Assembly: GCF_001422925.1 (NCBI RefSeq)
Contig: NZ_LMNI01000010.1
Coordinates: 960,993-1,024,992, forward strand
Direction: 5' to 3'
From: Microbacterium sp. Leaf288
GTDB taxonomy: Bacteria > Actinomycetota > Actinomycetes > Actinomycetales > Microbacteriaceae
Length of the DNA stretch: 64,000 bases
In this document: in pieces, positions 19,194 through 30,314 of the stretch
Layout of the letters: each line of letters opens with the position of its first letter
Position numbering within the stretch: the stretch's first letter is position 1
Notes under the pieces: model-generated
What the model was told of the DNA's origin: nothing
Databases searched by the model: none
What the model saw: the letters and a program-made list of their open reading frames with translations, nothing else
Program-made: the position numbers and the translations under genes

Positions 19194-20198
19194 ATGCCGC
19201 TGGTCACTTTCGCGCGAGTCCTCACGCCGAGTCCGTTGGCGCTGCTGCGGCATGTCGACGTATCCCATCCAGAGCGCGGGGTCGCCAAGGGAGAACTGGT
19301 CAAGGTCCGCCATGGCGTCTATGCCTCCGCCGCGCTGTGGAGGTCGCTGCCGCCGTGGGAGAAATACCTCGCACGCGTCCACGCTGCGGCCCTCGTCCAC
19401 CCCGACGCGATCTTCTGCCTCGAGTCCGCTGCCGCGCTGCTGGGGATGCCGATCTTCGGCGACCCGGTCGACGTGCATATGCTCGTACCGGCGAAGCGCT
19501 CATCGAGACTCGTTGCCGGTGTGCGCACGCACCGGTCGAGCGAAGACCGGACGATCGTGGAGATCGCCGGGCTCGCGATGACCGGTCCGGAAGACACCGC
19601 GGTGGACCTCGCTCGTCTCCGGCACCCGGCGATCGGACTTGCTGCCGCGGACGCGGCGCTGAGAATCGCACCTGCGTCCTCCGCCGACGCACTGACCCGG
19701 ATGAGCGAAGCGCGCATCAGCAGTCGCGGTCGCGATATCGCACGGTGGCCGCTCGCACGTGCGACCGCCAAGTCCGAGACCACCATCGAGGCCGTCAGCC
19801 GCGCGGTGATCGAGTGGTTGGGCTTTCCCGCGCCCGAACTCCAGGTCGTGTTCCGATCGTCCGGGAAGGAGGATCGTGCCGACTTCGTCTGGACGCACGT
19901 CAATCTCGGAGGCGAGGCCGACGGCGACCTCAAGTACGACGGACGCTACGGCGATGCCCGTGAGGTGTTGCGCCGCCAGACCCTCCGCGACAGGCGGCTG
20001 CGAACCCACCTCCGCGCGGTCGCTCATTGGGGATGGACGGATGCGACCACGGTGACACCCTTGCGCGACATCCTGGCAGGCGCCGGCCTGCGGGCGATCG
20101 CGCCCGAACAGACCGCGCATCTCCACTCGCTCCGCCGCCTGCTGGCCCCGCACGCACCCCACCTGACCGGCGCATCCGCCGCGGGTCGGGTCCACTGA
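19194..20198 (+). CDS. AbiEi antitoxin-like protein with DUF559-type C-terminus
   Basis: 334 residues. The N-terminal third resembles the winged helix of type IV AbiEi antitoxins (AKGELVKVRHGVYAS, then ESAAALLGMPI). The C-terminal third resembles DUF559/Vsr-like nuclease-fold domains: ADFVW near 228, EADGDLKYDG, and a basic helix RRQTLRDRRLRTHLRAVAHWGWTD. Such fused proteins are common in actinobacteria, often without a partner toxin; no AbiEii toxin gene is adjacent here. Function is unproven. GAGAGG lies about 9 nt before ATG 19194. The gene is bracketed by two copies of a 70-bp palindrome, one 160 bp upstream and one 3 bp after its stop, as if moved or maintained as a unit. Confidence 0.75.
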   Translation: MPLVTFARVLTPSPLALLRHVDVSHPERGVAKGELVKVRHGVYASAALWRSLPPWEKYLARVHAAALVHPDAIFCLESAAALLGMPIFGDPVDVHMLVPAKRSSRLVAGVRTHRSSEDRTIVEIAGLAMTGPEDTAVDLARLRHPAIGLAAADAALRIAPASSADALTRMSEARISSRGRDIARWPLARATAKSETTIEAVSRAVIEWLGFPAPELQVVFRSSGKEDRADFVWTHVNLGGEADGDLKYDGRYGDAREVLRRQTLRDRRLRTHLRAVAHWGWTDATTVTPLRDILAGAGLRAIAPEQTAHLHSLRRLLAPHAPHLTGASAAGRVH

Positions 20199-20201
20199 AA
20201 T

Positions 20202-20272
20202 CGCGAGAGTACAACTGGTCGCCGAAATGCTGGTTGCTTCCCTACCTCTCGGCGACCAGGTGCACTCTCGCG
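20202..20272. repeat. 70-bp palindromic repeat, copy 2
   Basis: Second copy of the element at 18965-19033. Arms at 20202-20227 and 20247-20272 start and end with CGCGAGAG / CTCTCGCG. The left arm has diverged (TACAACTGG for TGCACTTGG), while the right arm is unchanged. It starts 3 nt after the AbiEi-like gene stop and could act as its terminator. Confidence 0.85.
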
Positions 20273-20355
20273 GCTCGGGGGCGGCTCGGGGGCGAGGCCA
20301 GGGCGGGGCGGGGCCAGGCCGGGGCGGCGGGACCGCCGACCCGGGCGAATCGGAA

Positions 20356-20394
20356 GAGCGACGGGATGCCTGGGGCACCGGCATCCCGTCGCTC
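20356..20394 (-). terminator. gcvP terminator
   Basis: GAGCGACGGGATGCC (20356-20370) and GGCATCCCGTCGCTC (20380-20394) form a perfect 15-bp stem with a 9-nt loop, 9 nt beyond the gcvP stop on the minus strand. Confidence 0.8.
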
Positions 20395-20402
20395 GGGGGT
20401 CG

Positions 20403-23290
<2,888 letters not shown>

Positions 23291-23294
<4 letters not shown>

Positions 23295-23674
23295 TCGGCG
23301 CCGCCCGTGAGCGAGATGTACGCGTCGCGGTCGAGGAGGTCCGCCACGGACGCCGGGTCGACCGTGATCTTGACGAGCCAGCCGGCGCCGAACGGGTCGG
23401 CGTTCACGAGCGACGGGTCGTCGACGACGGCGTCGTTGACCGCGACGACCTCACCCGTCAGCGGCGCGTAGAGCTCGCCGACCGACTTCGTGGACTCGAT
23501 CTCGCCGACGACGGTGGCCGCGGTCACCGAGCTGCCCACGGCGGGCAGCTCGACGAACACCACGTCACCGAGCTTGTCGGCGGCGTACGAGGTGATGCCG
23601 ACGGTCGCGACGTCGCCGTCGAGGGCGACCCACTCGTGCTCGGCGGTGTACTTGAGGGCGGTGAGATCGGTCAT
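23291..23674 (-). CDS. gcvH: glycine cleavage system H protein
   Basis: 127 residues. Carries the lipoyl group that shuttles the aminomethyl intermediate between P, T and L proteins. The lipoylated lysine is Lys63 in [20 protein letters not shown], and the C-terminal half [10 protein letters not shown] fits the family. ATG 23674 overlaps the gcvT stop as ATGA; the gene overlaps gcvP in the same way at its end. A longer frame upstream is only read-through of the gcvT region. Confidence 0.96.
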
Positions 23675-24789
23675 TTGTTCCTCCGGTAGAAGGGCAGGTC
23701 GGTCACGGTCGCGGGGATGCGGGTACCCCGCACGTCGATGAAGAGCTCGGTGCCGGGAGCGCTCGCGGCGGGCGAGACGAACGCCATGGCGATGGGATGC
23801 CCCAGGGTCGGGCTGAGCGCGCCGCTCGTGATCTCGCCGACCGGCGTCTCGGCCCCGGTCGCGTCGAACACGGCGTAGCCGGCACGGCCAGCGCGTCGGC
23901 CGTCGCAGACGAGTCCGACGAGCACGGGAGCGTCGGGCACGACGACGGCCGCGAGGCCCGCCTTTCCGACGAAGTCGTCCTTGTCGACCGCCACGACGCG
24001 GCCGAGACCGGCCTGCGCGGGGACGATGTCGAGCGACAGCTCGTGGCCGTAGAGCGGCATGCCGGCCTCCAGGCGCAGCGTGTCGCGGGCCGCGAGACCC
24101 GCGGGAACGAGGCCGAGCGGCTCGCCGGCGGCCAGCAGTGCATCCCACAGCGTCGGCGCGACGGGGTTGGGGACCAGGAGCTCGAAGCCGTCCTCGCCGG
24201 TGTAGCCCGTTCGCGCGACGAACAGCGGAGCGCCCTCGAACGAGCCCGACGACCACGCGTAGTAGCCGAGGTCGGCGAAGGCCGGGGCGACGTCCGCGAT
24301 CCCGGCGGTCGCCTCGACCACGGCGCGGGCGGCGGGTCCCTGCACCGCGATCAGCGACATGCCGTCGGTGTGGTCCTCCAGCTCGACCTCGAAGTCGCCG
24401 ACGCGCTCTCGGAATGCCGAGCCGACGGCATCCCGGTTCCCGGCGTTCGCGATCACCAGGAAGCGGTGGTCGGCGATGCGGTACACGATGACGTCGTCGA
24501 CGATGCCACCCGACTCGGCGAGCACCAGCGAGTACTTCGCCTTGCCCACGCGCATCGGCGAGACCGCGCCCGCCAGCGCGTAGTCGAGGAATGCCGCGGC
24601 CTCGGCGCCCTCGACGGCGAACTCGGCCATGTGCGAGATGTCGAAGAGGCCTGCGGCCGTGCGCACCGCGTGGTGTTCGGCCAGGTCGGAGCTGTAGCGC
24701 ACCGGCATGAGCCAGCCGCCGAAGTCGGTGAAGGAGGCGCCGAGCGCCTCGTGGCGGTCGTGCAGGGCAGTCGTACGGAGTTCTGTCAT
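23671..24789 (-). CDS. gcvT: aminomethyltransferase (glycine cleavage T protein)
   Basis: 372 residues. It transfers the one-carbon unit from aminomethyl-GcvH to tetrahydrofolate and releases ammonia. Family features include [22 protein letters not shown] at the N-terminus, [13 protein letters not shown], and the conserved Asp/Arg core [15 protein letters not shown] 24789 has GGGAGAA 5 nt upstream. First gene of gcvTHP, translationally coupled to gcvH. Its mRNA leader of over 300 nt holds a tandem glycine riboswitch. Confidence 0.96.
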   Translation of the reverse strand: MTELRTTALHDRHEALGASFTDFGGWLMPVRYSSDLAEHHAVRTAAGLFDISHMAEFAVEGAEAAAFLDYALAGAVSPMRVGKAKYSLVLAESGGIVDDVIVYRIADHRFLVIANAGNRDAVGSAFRERVGDFEVELEDHTDGMSLIAVQGPAARAVVEATAGIADVAPAFADLGYYAWSSGSFEGAPLFVARTGYTGEDGFELLVPNPVAPTLWDALLAAGEPLGLVPAGLAARDTLRLEAGMPLYGHELSLDIVPAQAGLGRVVAVDKDDFVGKAGLAAVVVPDAPVLVGLVCDGRRAGRAGYAVFDATGAETPVGEITSGALSPTLGHPIAMAFVSPAASAPGTELFIDVRGTRIPATVTDLPFYRRNK

Positions 24790-24812
24790 GAGTTCTCCCG
24801 GTCGCGGACGGG

Positions 24813-24832
24813 CAGGCGTCGATCGACGCCTG
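24813..24832 (-). promoter_or_regulatory. possible expression-platform hairpin of the glycine riboswitch
   Basis: CAGGCGTCGATCGACGCCTG is a perfect 20-nt palindrome between the second aptamer and the gcvT start codon. It could be the switching hairpin, although there is no U-tract, so control of translation is as likely as termination. Confidence 0.4.
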
Positions 24833-24835
24833 TGA

Positions 24836-25125
24836 ACTCCCCCTCTGTCATGGGCCTGAGAGTTTCGCCCGTCCTGCGAGGGAGCGGGTTTTCACCGTCG
24901 GCGGATTGCGAGCGATCACGTGCAGACGCGTAGCGGATGTCTCACGTGAGGGGTTTCGATGCGGCGTTGGAGCGCCTTACTCAACCCGATTTCTTGCTTC
25001 GCTCGAAATCGCTTTCCAGAGTCGGCCTGCCCGAACGGTACGCGTACCTGAGAGATTGGCGGGGAGGCTTGCTCCTTCGGTGCTCGGCGATCGCGCTGCC
25101 GAGGCTCTCCCGCCCGGGTGATGGG
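24836..25125 (-). ncRNA. tandem glycine riboswitch
   Basis: Read on the minus strand, aptamer 1 (about 25125-25012) has GGGAGAGCC, CCGAAGGAGCAAG, AATCTCTCAGG and GACTCTGGAAAG, the canonical glycine-aptamer signature. Aptamer 2 (about 24955-24838) has GTGAGACATCC, CGCCGACGGTGAAAACCCGC and ACTCTCAGGCCCATGACAGA. Both precede gcvTHP, so glycine binding should turn on glycine breakdown. The linker between the aptamers is about 60 nt and can form two small hairpins (24988-25010 and 24963-24976); most tandem glycine riboswitches have a much shorter one. The 376-nt gap between gcvT and the MarP-like gene is otherwise empty. Confidence 0.88.
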
Positions 25126-25165
25126 CCGTTATTGACTTGCGGAGCAAGCATACCGGTCGGTGCGC

Positions 25166-26338
25166 TCAGCCGACGCAGGATCCGGTCGACACGGTGTTCG
25201 TGAGCGCAGGCGCACGATCGGCGACCGGGGTGAGCTCGGCCATCGTCATGGCGTATCCGATGTTCTCGTCGTTCTCGGCGCGCGCGAACACGACCCCCGC
25301 GACCTCACCGTCGCCCGTCAGCAGCGGGCCGCCCGAGTTGCCCGGGCGCACGACGGCCTGCAGCGAATAGATCTCGCGCGGGTTCCACGAGCTGTCGTAC
25401 ACGTCCGGAACGTTCGCGACACCCACCGACTGCACGCTCGCCGGCACCATCGTGAACGGACCGCCGTACGGATAGCCCTGCACGACCGCGGCGGCGCCCG
25501 CCGCGAGCGTGGGCGAGAACGGCAGGGCGGTGGCGTCGAGGTCGTCCACGGCGATCACCGCGAGGTCGTCGATCGGGTCGAAGTAGACGATGCGCCCCTC
25601 TCGTGCCGGCACTCCCGGCAGCTCGACGACGGGCGTGTCGACGCCCGCGACGACGTGGGCGTTGGTGACGACGCGGTCCTCGGCGACGACGAAGCCGGTG
25701 CCCGACGATCCGCGTCCGCATGCGTACGCATTCCCCGACACACGGGCGACGGATGCTGCCGCCCGCTGCAGCTCGGGATCGTCCAGGGCGACCGGGGGCG
25801 CAGGCTCCGCGGTCCCCGGTCCGAGCAGAAGCCCGAGCCCCGGCAGACCGTCGTCGAGCACGGCGCCGCGCAGCTGTGCGAGGGCGGCGGCGACGGGGTC
25901 GGGGGTGGCGGCCTCGATGCCGCGCAGGATGGCCGAGGATGCCACAGCCGACGAGATGACGGGGATGCCGGCTACCGCGATCGCGGGGGCGACGAGCGCC
26001 AGCGCGAGGATCGCCGCGACGACCGAGGCGATGCCGCCGAGGAAGCGCTCGATCCCCCGCAGCTTCAGCCGGTCGGCGCCGGAGCGCAGCGCCGCGCCGA
26101 TCGCCGCGCCGACCGCCGCGCCGGCGAAGACCAGCCCGAGAGCGGTGAGGAGCACGGCGGGGCCGCGCCACACCGGCGACGGCACCCAGGCGCTCACCAG
26201 CGGGGTCAGCCAGAAGGCCGCGAAAGCCCCCGCTGCGAGGCCCGCCAGGGTGCCGATGCTGGCGAAGAAGCCGCGCTGGACCCCGGCGACGCAGGCGGCG
26301 ATGAGAAGGAGGACGACGATCACGTCGACGACGATCAT
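25166..26338 (-). CDS. MarP-like membrane serine protease
   Basis: 390 residues. Four N-terminal membrane helices form a CvpA-like domain (about 1-150), followed by an extracytoplasmic trypsin-fold domain (about 190-390). The catalytic triad is visible: His in VTNAHVVAG, Asp in DPIDDLAVIAV and Ser in RPGNSGGPLL. Two cysteines (YACGRG and the C-terminal GSCVG) could form the disulfide seen in mycobacterial MarP, which supports acid resistance. ATG 26338 has AAGGGG 5 nt upstream; a GTG 6 nt earlier is possible. It stands alone upstream of the gcv leader. Confidence 0.88.
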   Translation of the reverse strand: MIVVDVIVVLLLIAACVAGVQRGFFASIGTLAGLAAGAFAAFWLTPLVSAWVPSPVWRGPAVLLTALGLVFAGAAVGAAIGAALRSGADRLKLRGIERFLGGIASVVAAILALALVAPAIAVAGIPVISSAVASSAILRGIEAATPDPVAAALAQLRGAVLDDGLPGLGLLLGPGTAEPAPPVALDDPELQRAAASVARVSGNAYACGRGSSGTGFVVAEDRVVTNAHVVAGVDTPVVELPGVPAREGRIVYFDPIDDLAVIAVDDLDATALPFSPTLAAGAAAVVQGYPYGGPFTMVPASVQSVGVANVPDVYDSSWNPREIYSLQAVVRPGNSGGPLLTGDGEVAGVVFARAENDENIGYAMTMAELTPVADRAPALTNTVSTGSCVG

Positions 26339-26447
26339 CCTCACCCCTTCCCGACGGGACCCGTCTCGTCAGGCTACGCATCGAGGCTGGGAGAGGACCC
26401 CCATCGCCCGCCCGGGCGTGTCGGGAGGACCTGCGTGCACAGGCGGG

Positions 26448-27314
26448 TCAGCGGCGCTCGGCGGCGAGCTCCCTCCGTACCTCGTCGCGCAGCATCCCCT
26501 GGTTCTCGGGATCCGGCGCGGCGCCGAGCAGCGTGCGGGTGTACTCGTGCTGCGGATCGAGGATCACGTCGTCGGCGCGTCCGCGCTCGACGATGTCGCC
26601 GCGGTACATCACCAGGATCTCGTCGGAGAAGTGCCGGGCCGTGGCGAGGTCGTGGGTGATGTAGAGCACTCCGAGGTGGTCCTCGCGCTGCAGTTGCGCG
26701 AGCAGGTTGAGCACGCCGAGGCGGATGGACACGTCGAGCATCGAGACCGGCTCGTCGGCGATGATGAACTGCGCGCCGGGCGCGAGGGCCCGCGCGATCG
26801 CCACGCGCTGGCGCTGACCGCCCGACAGCTCGTGCGGACGACGCTCGGCCATCTTGTCGCTCGGCGTGAGGCGCACCCTCTCGAGGAGCTCGAGCACGCG
26901 CTGACGCACCTCGTCGCGGCCGATCCCCGGGTTGTGGATCCGCAGCGGACGCTCCAGATGGTGCTCGATCGAATGGAACGGGTTCAGCGACGCGAACGGG
27001 TCCTGGAAGACCATCTGCACGTCGCCGCGATACGCGGCGACGTCGCGGCTGCGCCCGCCGGCGGGTGTGCCGTCGAGCAGGATCTGCCCGCTCGTGGGCG
27101 TCTCGAGCCGGGCGAGCATCTTCGCGATCGTCGACTTACCCGACCCGGACTCCCCCACCAGCGCGATGGTGCGCCCGGCTTCGAGCGTGAACGACACGTC
27201 CTTCACCGCGTGGAGAGTCGAGAACTTCAGGCCGCTGCGCAGCCGGAAGTCCTTCACCAGGTTCCGTGCCTCGAGCGTGCGCGGCGACCCCGCGACCGGG
27301 TTCTGGGCGCTCAT
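26448..27314 (-). CDS. dipeptide/oligopeptide ABC transporter ATPase (DppF type)
   Basis: 288 residues. Walker A GESGSGKST, Q-loop VFQDPFASLNPFHSI, signature LSGGQRQRVAIARAL and Walker B FIIADEPVSMLD; this variant Walker B ending is common in the DppF branch of actinobacterial sugar or peptide importers. It ends with a short oligopeptide-type tail (HEYTRTLLGAAPDP). Its ATG overlaps the preceding ATPase stop as ATGA. Last gene of a five-gene importer operon; no terminator hairpin is obvious in the 100 bp downstream. Confidence 0.93.
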   Translation of the reverse strand: MSAQNPVAGSPRTLEARNLVKDFRLRSGLKFSTLHAVKDVSFTLEAGRTIALVGESGSGKSTIAKMLARLETPTSGQILLDGTPAGGRSRDVAAYRGDVQMVFQDPFASLNPFHSIEHHLERPLRIHNPGIGRDEVRQRVLELLERVRLTPSDKMAERRPHELSGGQRQRVAIARALAPGAQFIIADEPVSMLDVSIRLGVLNLLAQLQREDHLGVLYITHDLATARHFSDEILVMYRGDIVERGRADDVILDPQHEYTRTLLGAAPDPENQGMLRDEVRRELAAERR

Positions 27315-28198
27315 GCGGCCCCTCCTTCTGCTGAGGCCGCGCCCAGCGTCGCCGAGATGGGCTGATGGCCGGTGCGCACGAAGTCGCCCCGGTCGCCGCG
27401 CAGGCTCGGGAAGCTCGACAGCAGCTTCTTCGTGTACTCGTGCTGCGGCGTGCGGTAGATGTCGGTCGCGGTGGCGAGCTCGACGATCTCGCCCTGCAGC
27501 ATCACCGCGATGCGGTCGGAGATCTCGATCAGCATGGGCAGGTCGTGCGTGATGAAGATGACGGCGAACCCGAGCCTCTCGCGCAGGCGCATGATCTCGC
27601 GGATGATGCCGCGCTGCACCACGACGTCGAGGGCCGTGGTCGGCTCGTCCATGATCATGACCTGCGGGTCGAGCGCGAGTGCCATCGCGATCATGACGCG
27701 CTGTCGCATGCCTCCCGACAGCTCGTGCGGGAAGCTCGTCAGTCGCTTCGGGTCGACGCCCACGAGCTCGAGGAGCTCTTCGCTGCGCTGCTGCTTCTGC
27801 CGCTTGGACATCTCGGGCCGGTGCGTCGTGAACACATCGAACAGCTGCGCCCGGACGTTGATGACCGGATTGAGCGAGTTCATCGCGCCCTGGAACACCA
27901 TCGACACCTTGTCCCACCGGAACCGGCGCAGCTCCTCGTCGGCGAGGCCGACGACGTCGATGTCTTCGCCCGACCGGTCGTGGAAAACGACGTCGCCCGC
28001 CGTCATCAGCGCCGGCGGCTTGAGCAGCCGATCGATGCCGTACGCGAGGGTCGACTTGCCGCACCCGGACTCGCCGGCGAGTCCCAGGATCTCGCCGCGG
28101 TGGAGCGTGAGCGACACGTCGCGCACTGCTTTGACCGGCGGATCGACCTCATACTCGATCGAGACGTTGCGCACGGTGAGGACGGCGTCGTCGTTCAT
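27311..28198 (-). CDS. dipeptide/oligopeptide ABC transporter ATPase (DppD type)
   Basis: 295 residues. Walker A GESGCGKST, Q-loop VFQGAMNSLNPV, signature LSGGMRQRVMIAMAL and Walker B VMIMDEPTTALD. It forms the ATPase heterodimer with the next gene. Coupled by ATGA overlaps at both ends. The longer upstream frame is a shadow over the permease gene. Confidence 0.93.
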   Translation of the reverse strand: MNDDAVLTVRNVSIEYEVDPPVKAVRDVSLTLHRGEILGLAGESGCGKSTLAYGIDRLLKPPALMTAGDVVFHDRSGEDIDVVGLADEELRRFRWDKVSMVFQGAMNSLNPVINVRAQLFDVFTTHRPEMSKRQKQQRSEELLELVGVDPKRLTSFPHELSGGMRQRVMIAMALALDPQVMIMDEPTTALDVVVQRGIIREIMRLRERLGFAVIFITHDLPMLIEISDRIAVMLQGEIVELATATDIYRTPQHEYTKKLLSSFPSLRGDRGDFVRTGHQPISATLGAASAEGGAA

Positions 28199-29283
28199 GC
28201 CTCGGCTCCGTTCGGGACGTGGACCGACTCGACACCCCGGCCGGCGCGCTTGGCCTGGCGCACGCGCCGGGCGTTCTCGGGGGCGAGCCGCAGCTTCGGG
28301 TTGATGATCTCGTCGATCGAGAAGTTGATGAGCGACAGGCCCGCGCCGAGGAGCGCGATCATGAGGCCCGGCGGCACGAACCACCACCAGGCGCCGGTGC
28401 CGAGCGCCTGGCCGGTCTGCGCGTCGTTGAGCATCGTGCCCCAGGTGATCGAGCCGGTCGGCCCGAGCCCGAGGTAGGAGAGGCCCGCCTCGCCGACGAT
28501 CGCGAAGATGATCGCGAAGAGGAACTGGGCCGCCAGCAGCGGCAGCAGGTTCGGGAGGATCTCGACGCGGATGATGCGCGCCGTCTTCTCCCCCGCGACC
28601 CGGCTGGCCGCCACGTAGTCTCGCGACCGCAGCGAGCGAGCCTGCGCTCTCAGAACGACCGCTGACCCCGCCCACCCCGTGATTCCGAGGACGAGGGCCA
28701 CCAGCATCCAACTTCTCCCGGGGATGTAGGTGGCGATCACCATCACCAACGGGAGACCCGGGATGACGAGCATGATGTTCGTGAAGAGCGACAGGATCTC
28801 GTCCCACCAGCCGCCCTTGTAGCCGGCGAGGATGCCGAACACGATCGACAGGATCAGGGCGATGAGGCCGGCGACGATGCCCACCATGAGGGAGCCGCGC
28901 GTGCCCCAGGCGAGCTGGGCGAGCACGTCGTAGCCGAGCTTGGTCGTGCCGAGCCAGTGCTCCGCGCTCGGCGGCGACAGCGCCGGGTTGTCGGAGTCGG
29001 TCGGGTCCTGGCAGAACAGCGGCCCGAGGATGCCGAAGAGGGTGATGCCGATGACGATGGCGAGGCCGAGCGCGAGCTTCAGCGACATCCTCGGCAGCAG
29101 CTGGCGGAAGCCGCGGCGCGCGGCGCGCGCCTCGTCGCGCGCCGCCTCGACGTCGGCGTCGACGGGCGGCGACATCATCGCGCCCGGTGCGATGAGGGCG
29201 GGGTCGATCGTGCGGTCCGACAGCGTCTCGGGGACGCTCTCGAGATCGGTCGACGTGTCGGTCACTTCGAGCCTCTCAGACAT
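28195..29283 (-). CDS. dipeptide/oligopeptide ABC transporter permease (DppC type)
   Basis: 362 residues. A hydrophilic N-terminus of about 65 residues precedes six helices; the periplasmic motif EHWLGTTKLGYDVLAQLAWG and the EAA loop DYVAASRVAGEKTARIIRVEILPN are typical of DppC. It overlaps dppB by 8 nt and the ATPase gene by 4 nt. Confidence 0.93.
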   Translation of the reverse strand: MSERLEVTDTSTDLESVPETLSDRTIDPALIAPGAMMSPPVDADVEAARDEARAARRGFRQLLPRMSLKLALGLAIVIGITLFGILGPLFCQDPTDSDNPALSPPSAEHWLGTTKLGYDVLAQLAWGTRGSLMVGIVAGLIALILSIVFGILAGYKGGWWDEILSLFTNIMLVIPGLPLVMVIATYIPGRSWMLVALVLGITGWAGSAVVLRAQARSLRSRDYVAASRVAGEKTARIIRVEILPNLLPLLAAQFLFAIIFAIVGEAGLSYLGLGPTGSITWGTMLNDAQTGQALGTGAWWWFVPPGLMIALLGAGLSLINFSIDEIINPKLRLAPENARRVRQAKRAGRGVESVHVPNGAEA

Positions 29284-30271
29284 TGTGGCGCGCCCTCGGG
29301 TCGATGAATCCGTAGACGATGTCCATGATGAAGTTCGCCGCGAGCACCGCGATCGTGATCACCAGGAAGACACCCTGCATCAGCGCGTAGTCGCTGTTCT
29401 GCACGGACTGGATCATGAGCTTGCCGATGCCGGGATAGGTGAACACCTGCTCCATGACGATGGAGCCGGCCACGACGAATCCGAGCGAGATGCCGAACCC
29501 GGCGATCGACGGGATCGCGGCGTTGCGGGTCGCGTAGGTGCGCAGGATTCGCACGGGCTTGAGACCCTTGGCCTCGGCCGTGACGATGTAGTCCTCGGAG
29601 ACCGTGGACACCATCATGTTGCGCATGCCGAGGAGCCATCCGCCGACCGAGCTCAGCACGATCGTGAGCGCGGGAAGGAACCCGTGGTACACGGCGCTCC
29701 CGATGAAGGCCCAGCTCCACTCCGGGCCCTCGGGGAAGGCCCACACGTCGTAGCCGCCGAAGATCGGGAACCAGCCCAGCGCGACGGAGAAGATCGCAAC
29801 GAGCACGAGGGCGAGCCAGAAGTAGGGAATGGACTGCAGCACCGTCGTGAACGGCACCAGGTGGTCGACCCATGTGCCCCGGCGCCAGCCCACCCAGGCA
29901 CCGATGCCGACGCCCAGGACGAAGGAGATGACGGTGGCGAGACCCACCAGGATCACCGTCCATGGCAGGGCCGCGGCAATGAGATCCGTCACCGGGGCCG
30001 GATACTTCGTGATGGAGACGCCCAGGTCTCCCTGGAGCATCCGGCCCCAGTACGCGACGTACTGGTCCCACATCGACGACGTGTCGCCGCCGAGGAGGGT
30101 CTTGATGTTGCGGACCGTGGTCTCGCTGAGTTCCCCGCCGGCGCGCTGCATCTTCGCGAGGAGGATGTCGGCGGGGTCGCCGGGCAGAAGCCTCGGCAGG
30201 AGGAAATTGAGGGAGATCGTCGCCCAGAGTGTCACCACATAGAACGCGATCCGCCGCGCATAGAACTTCAT
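29276..30271 (-). CDS. dipeptide/oligopeptide ABC transporter permease (DppB type)
   Basis: 331 residues, normal for DppB and in contrast to the 511-residue OppB at 14377-15912. N-terminus MKFYARRIAFYVVTLWATISLNF, periplasmic GDLGVSITKYPAPV and EAA loop DYIVTAEAKGLKPVRILRTYATRN. It starts 43 nt after the binding-protein gene on the minus strand. Confidence 0.93.
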   Translation of the reverse strand: MKFYARRIAFYVVTLWATISLNFLLPRLLPGDPADILLAKMQRAGGELSETTVRNIKTLLGGDTSSMWDQYVAYWGRMLQGDLGVSITKYPAPVTDLIAAALPWTVILVGLATVISFVLGVGIGAWVGWRRGTWVDHLVPFTTVLQSIPYFWLALVLVAIFSVALGWFPIFGGYDVWAFPEGPEWSWAFIGSAVYHGFLPALTIVLSSVGGWLLGMRNMMVSTVSEDYIVTAEAKGLKPVRILRTYATRNAAIPSIAGFGISLGFVVAGSIVMEQVFTYPGIGKLMIQSVQNSDYALMQGVFLVITIAVLAANFIMDIVYGFIDPRARHNV

Positions 30272-30314
30272 CGCAGCCTGCTCCTCCGTGCCGCGCCTTC
30301 TGCCCGGTCGCGCA

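Noticed and set aside
18965..20272. Reading the two palindromes as a CRISPR-like array
   Set aside because: Only two units, 1.2 kb apart with a gene between them, and each is an internally symmetrical hairpin.
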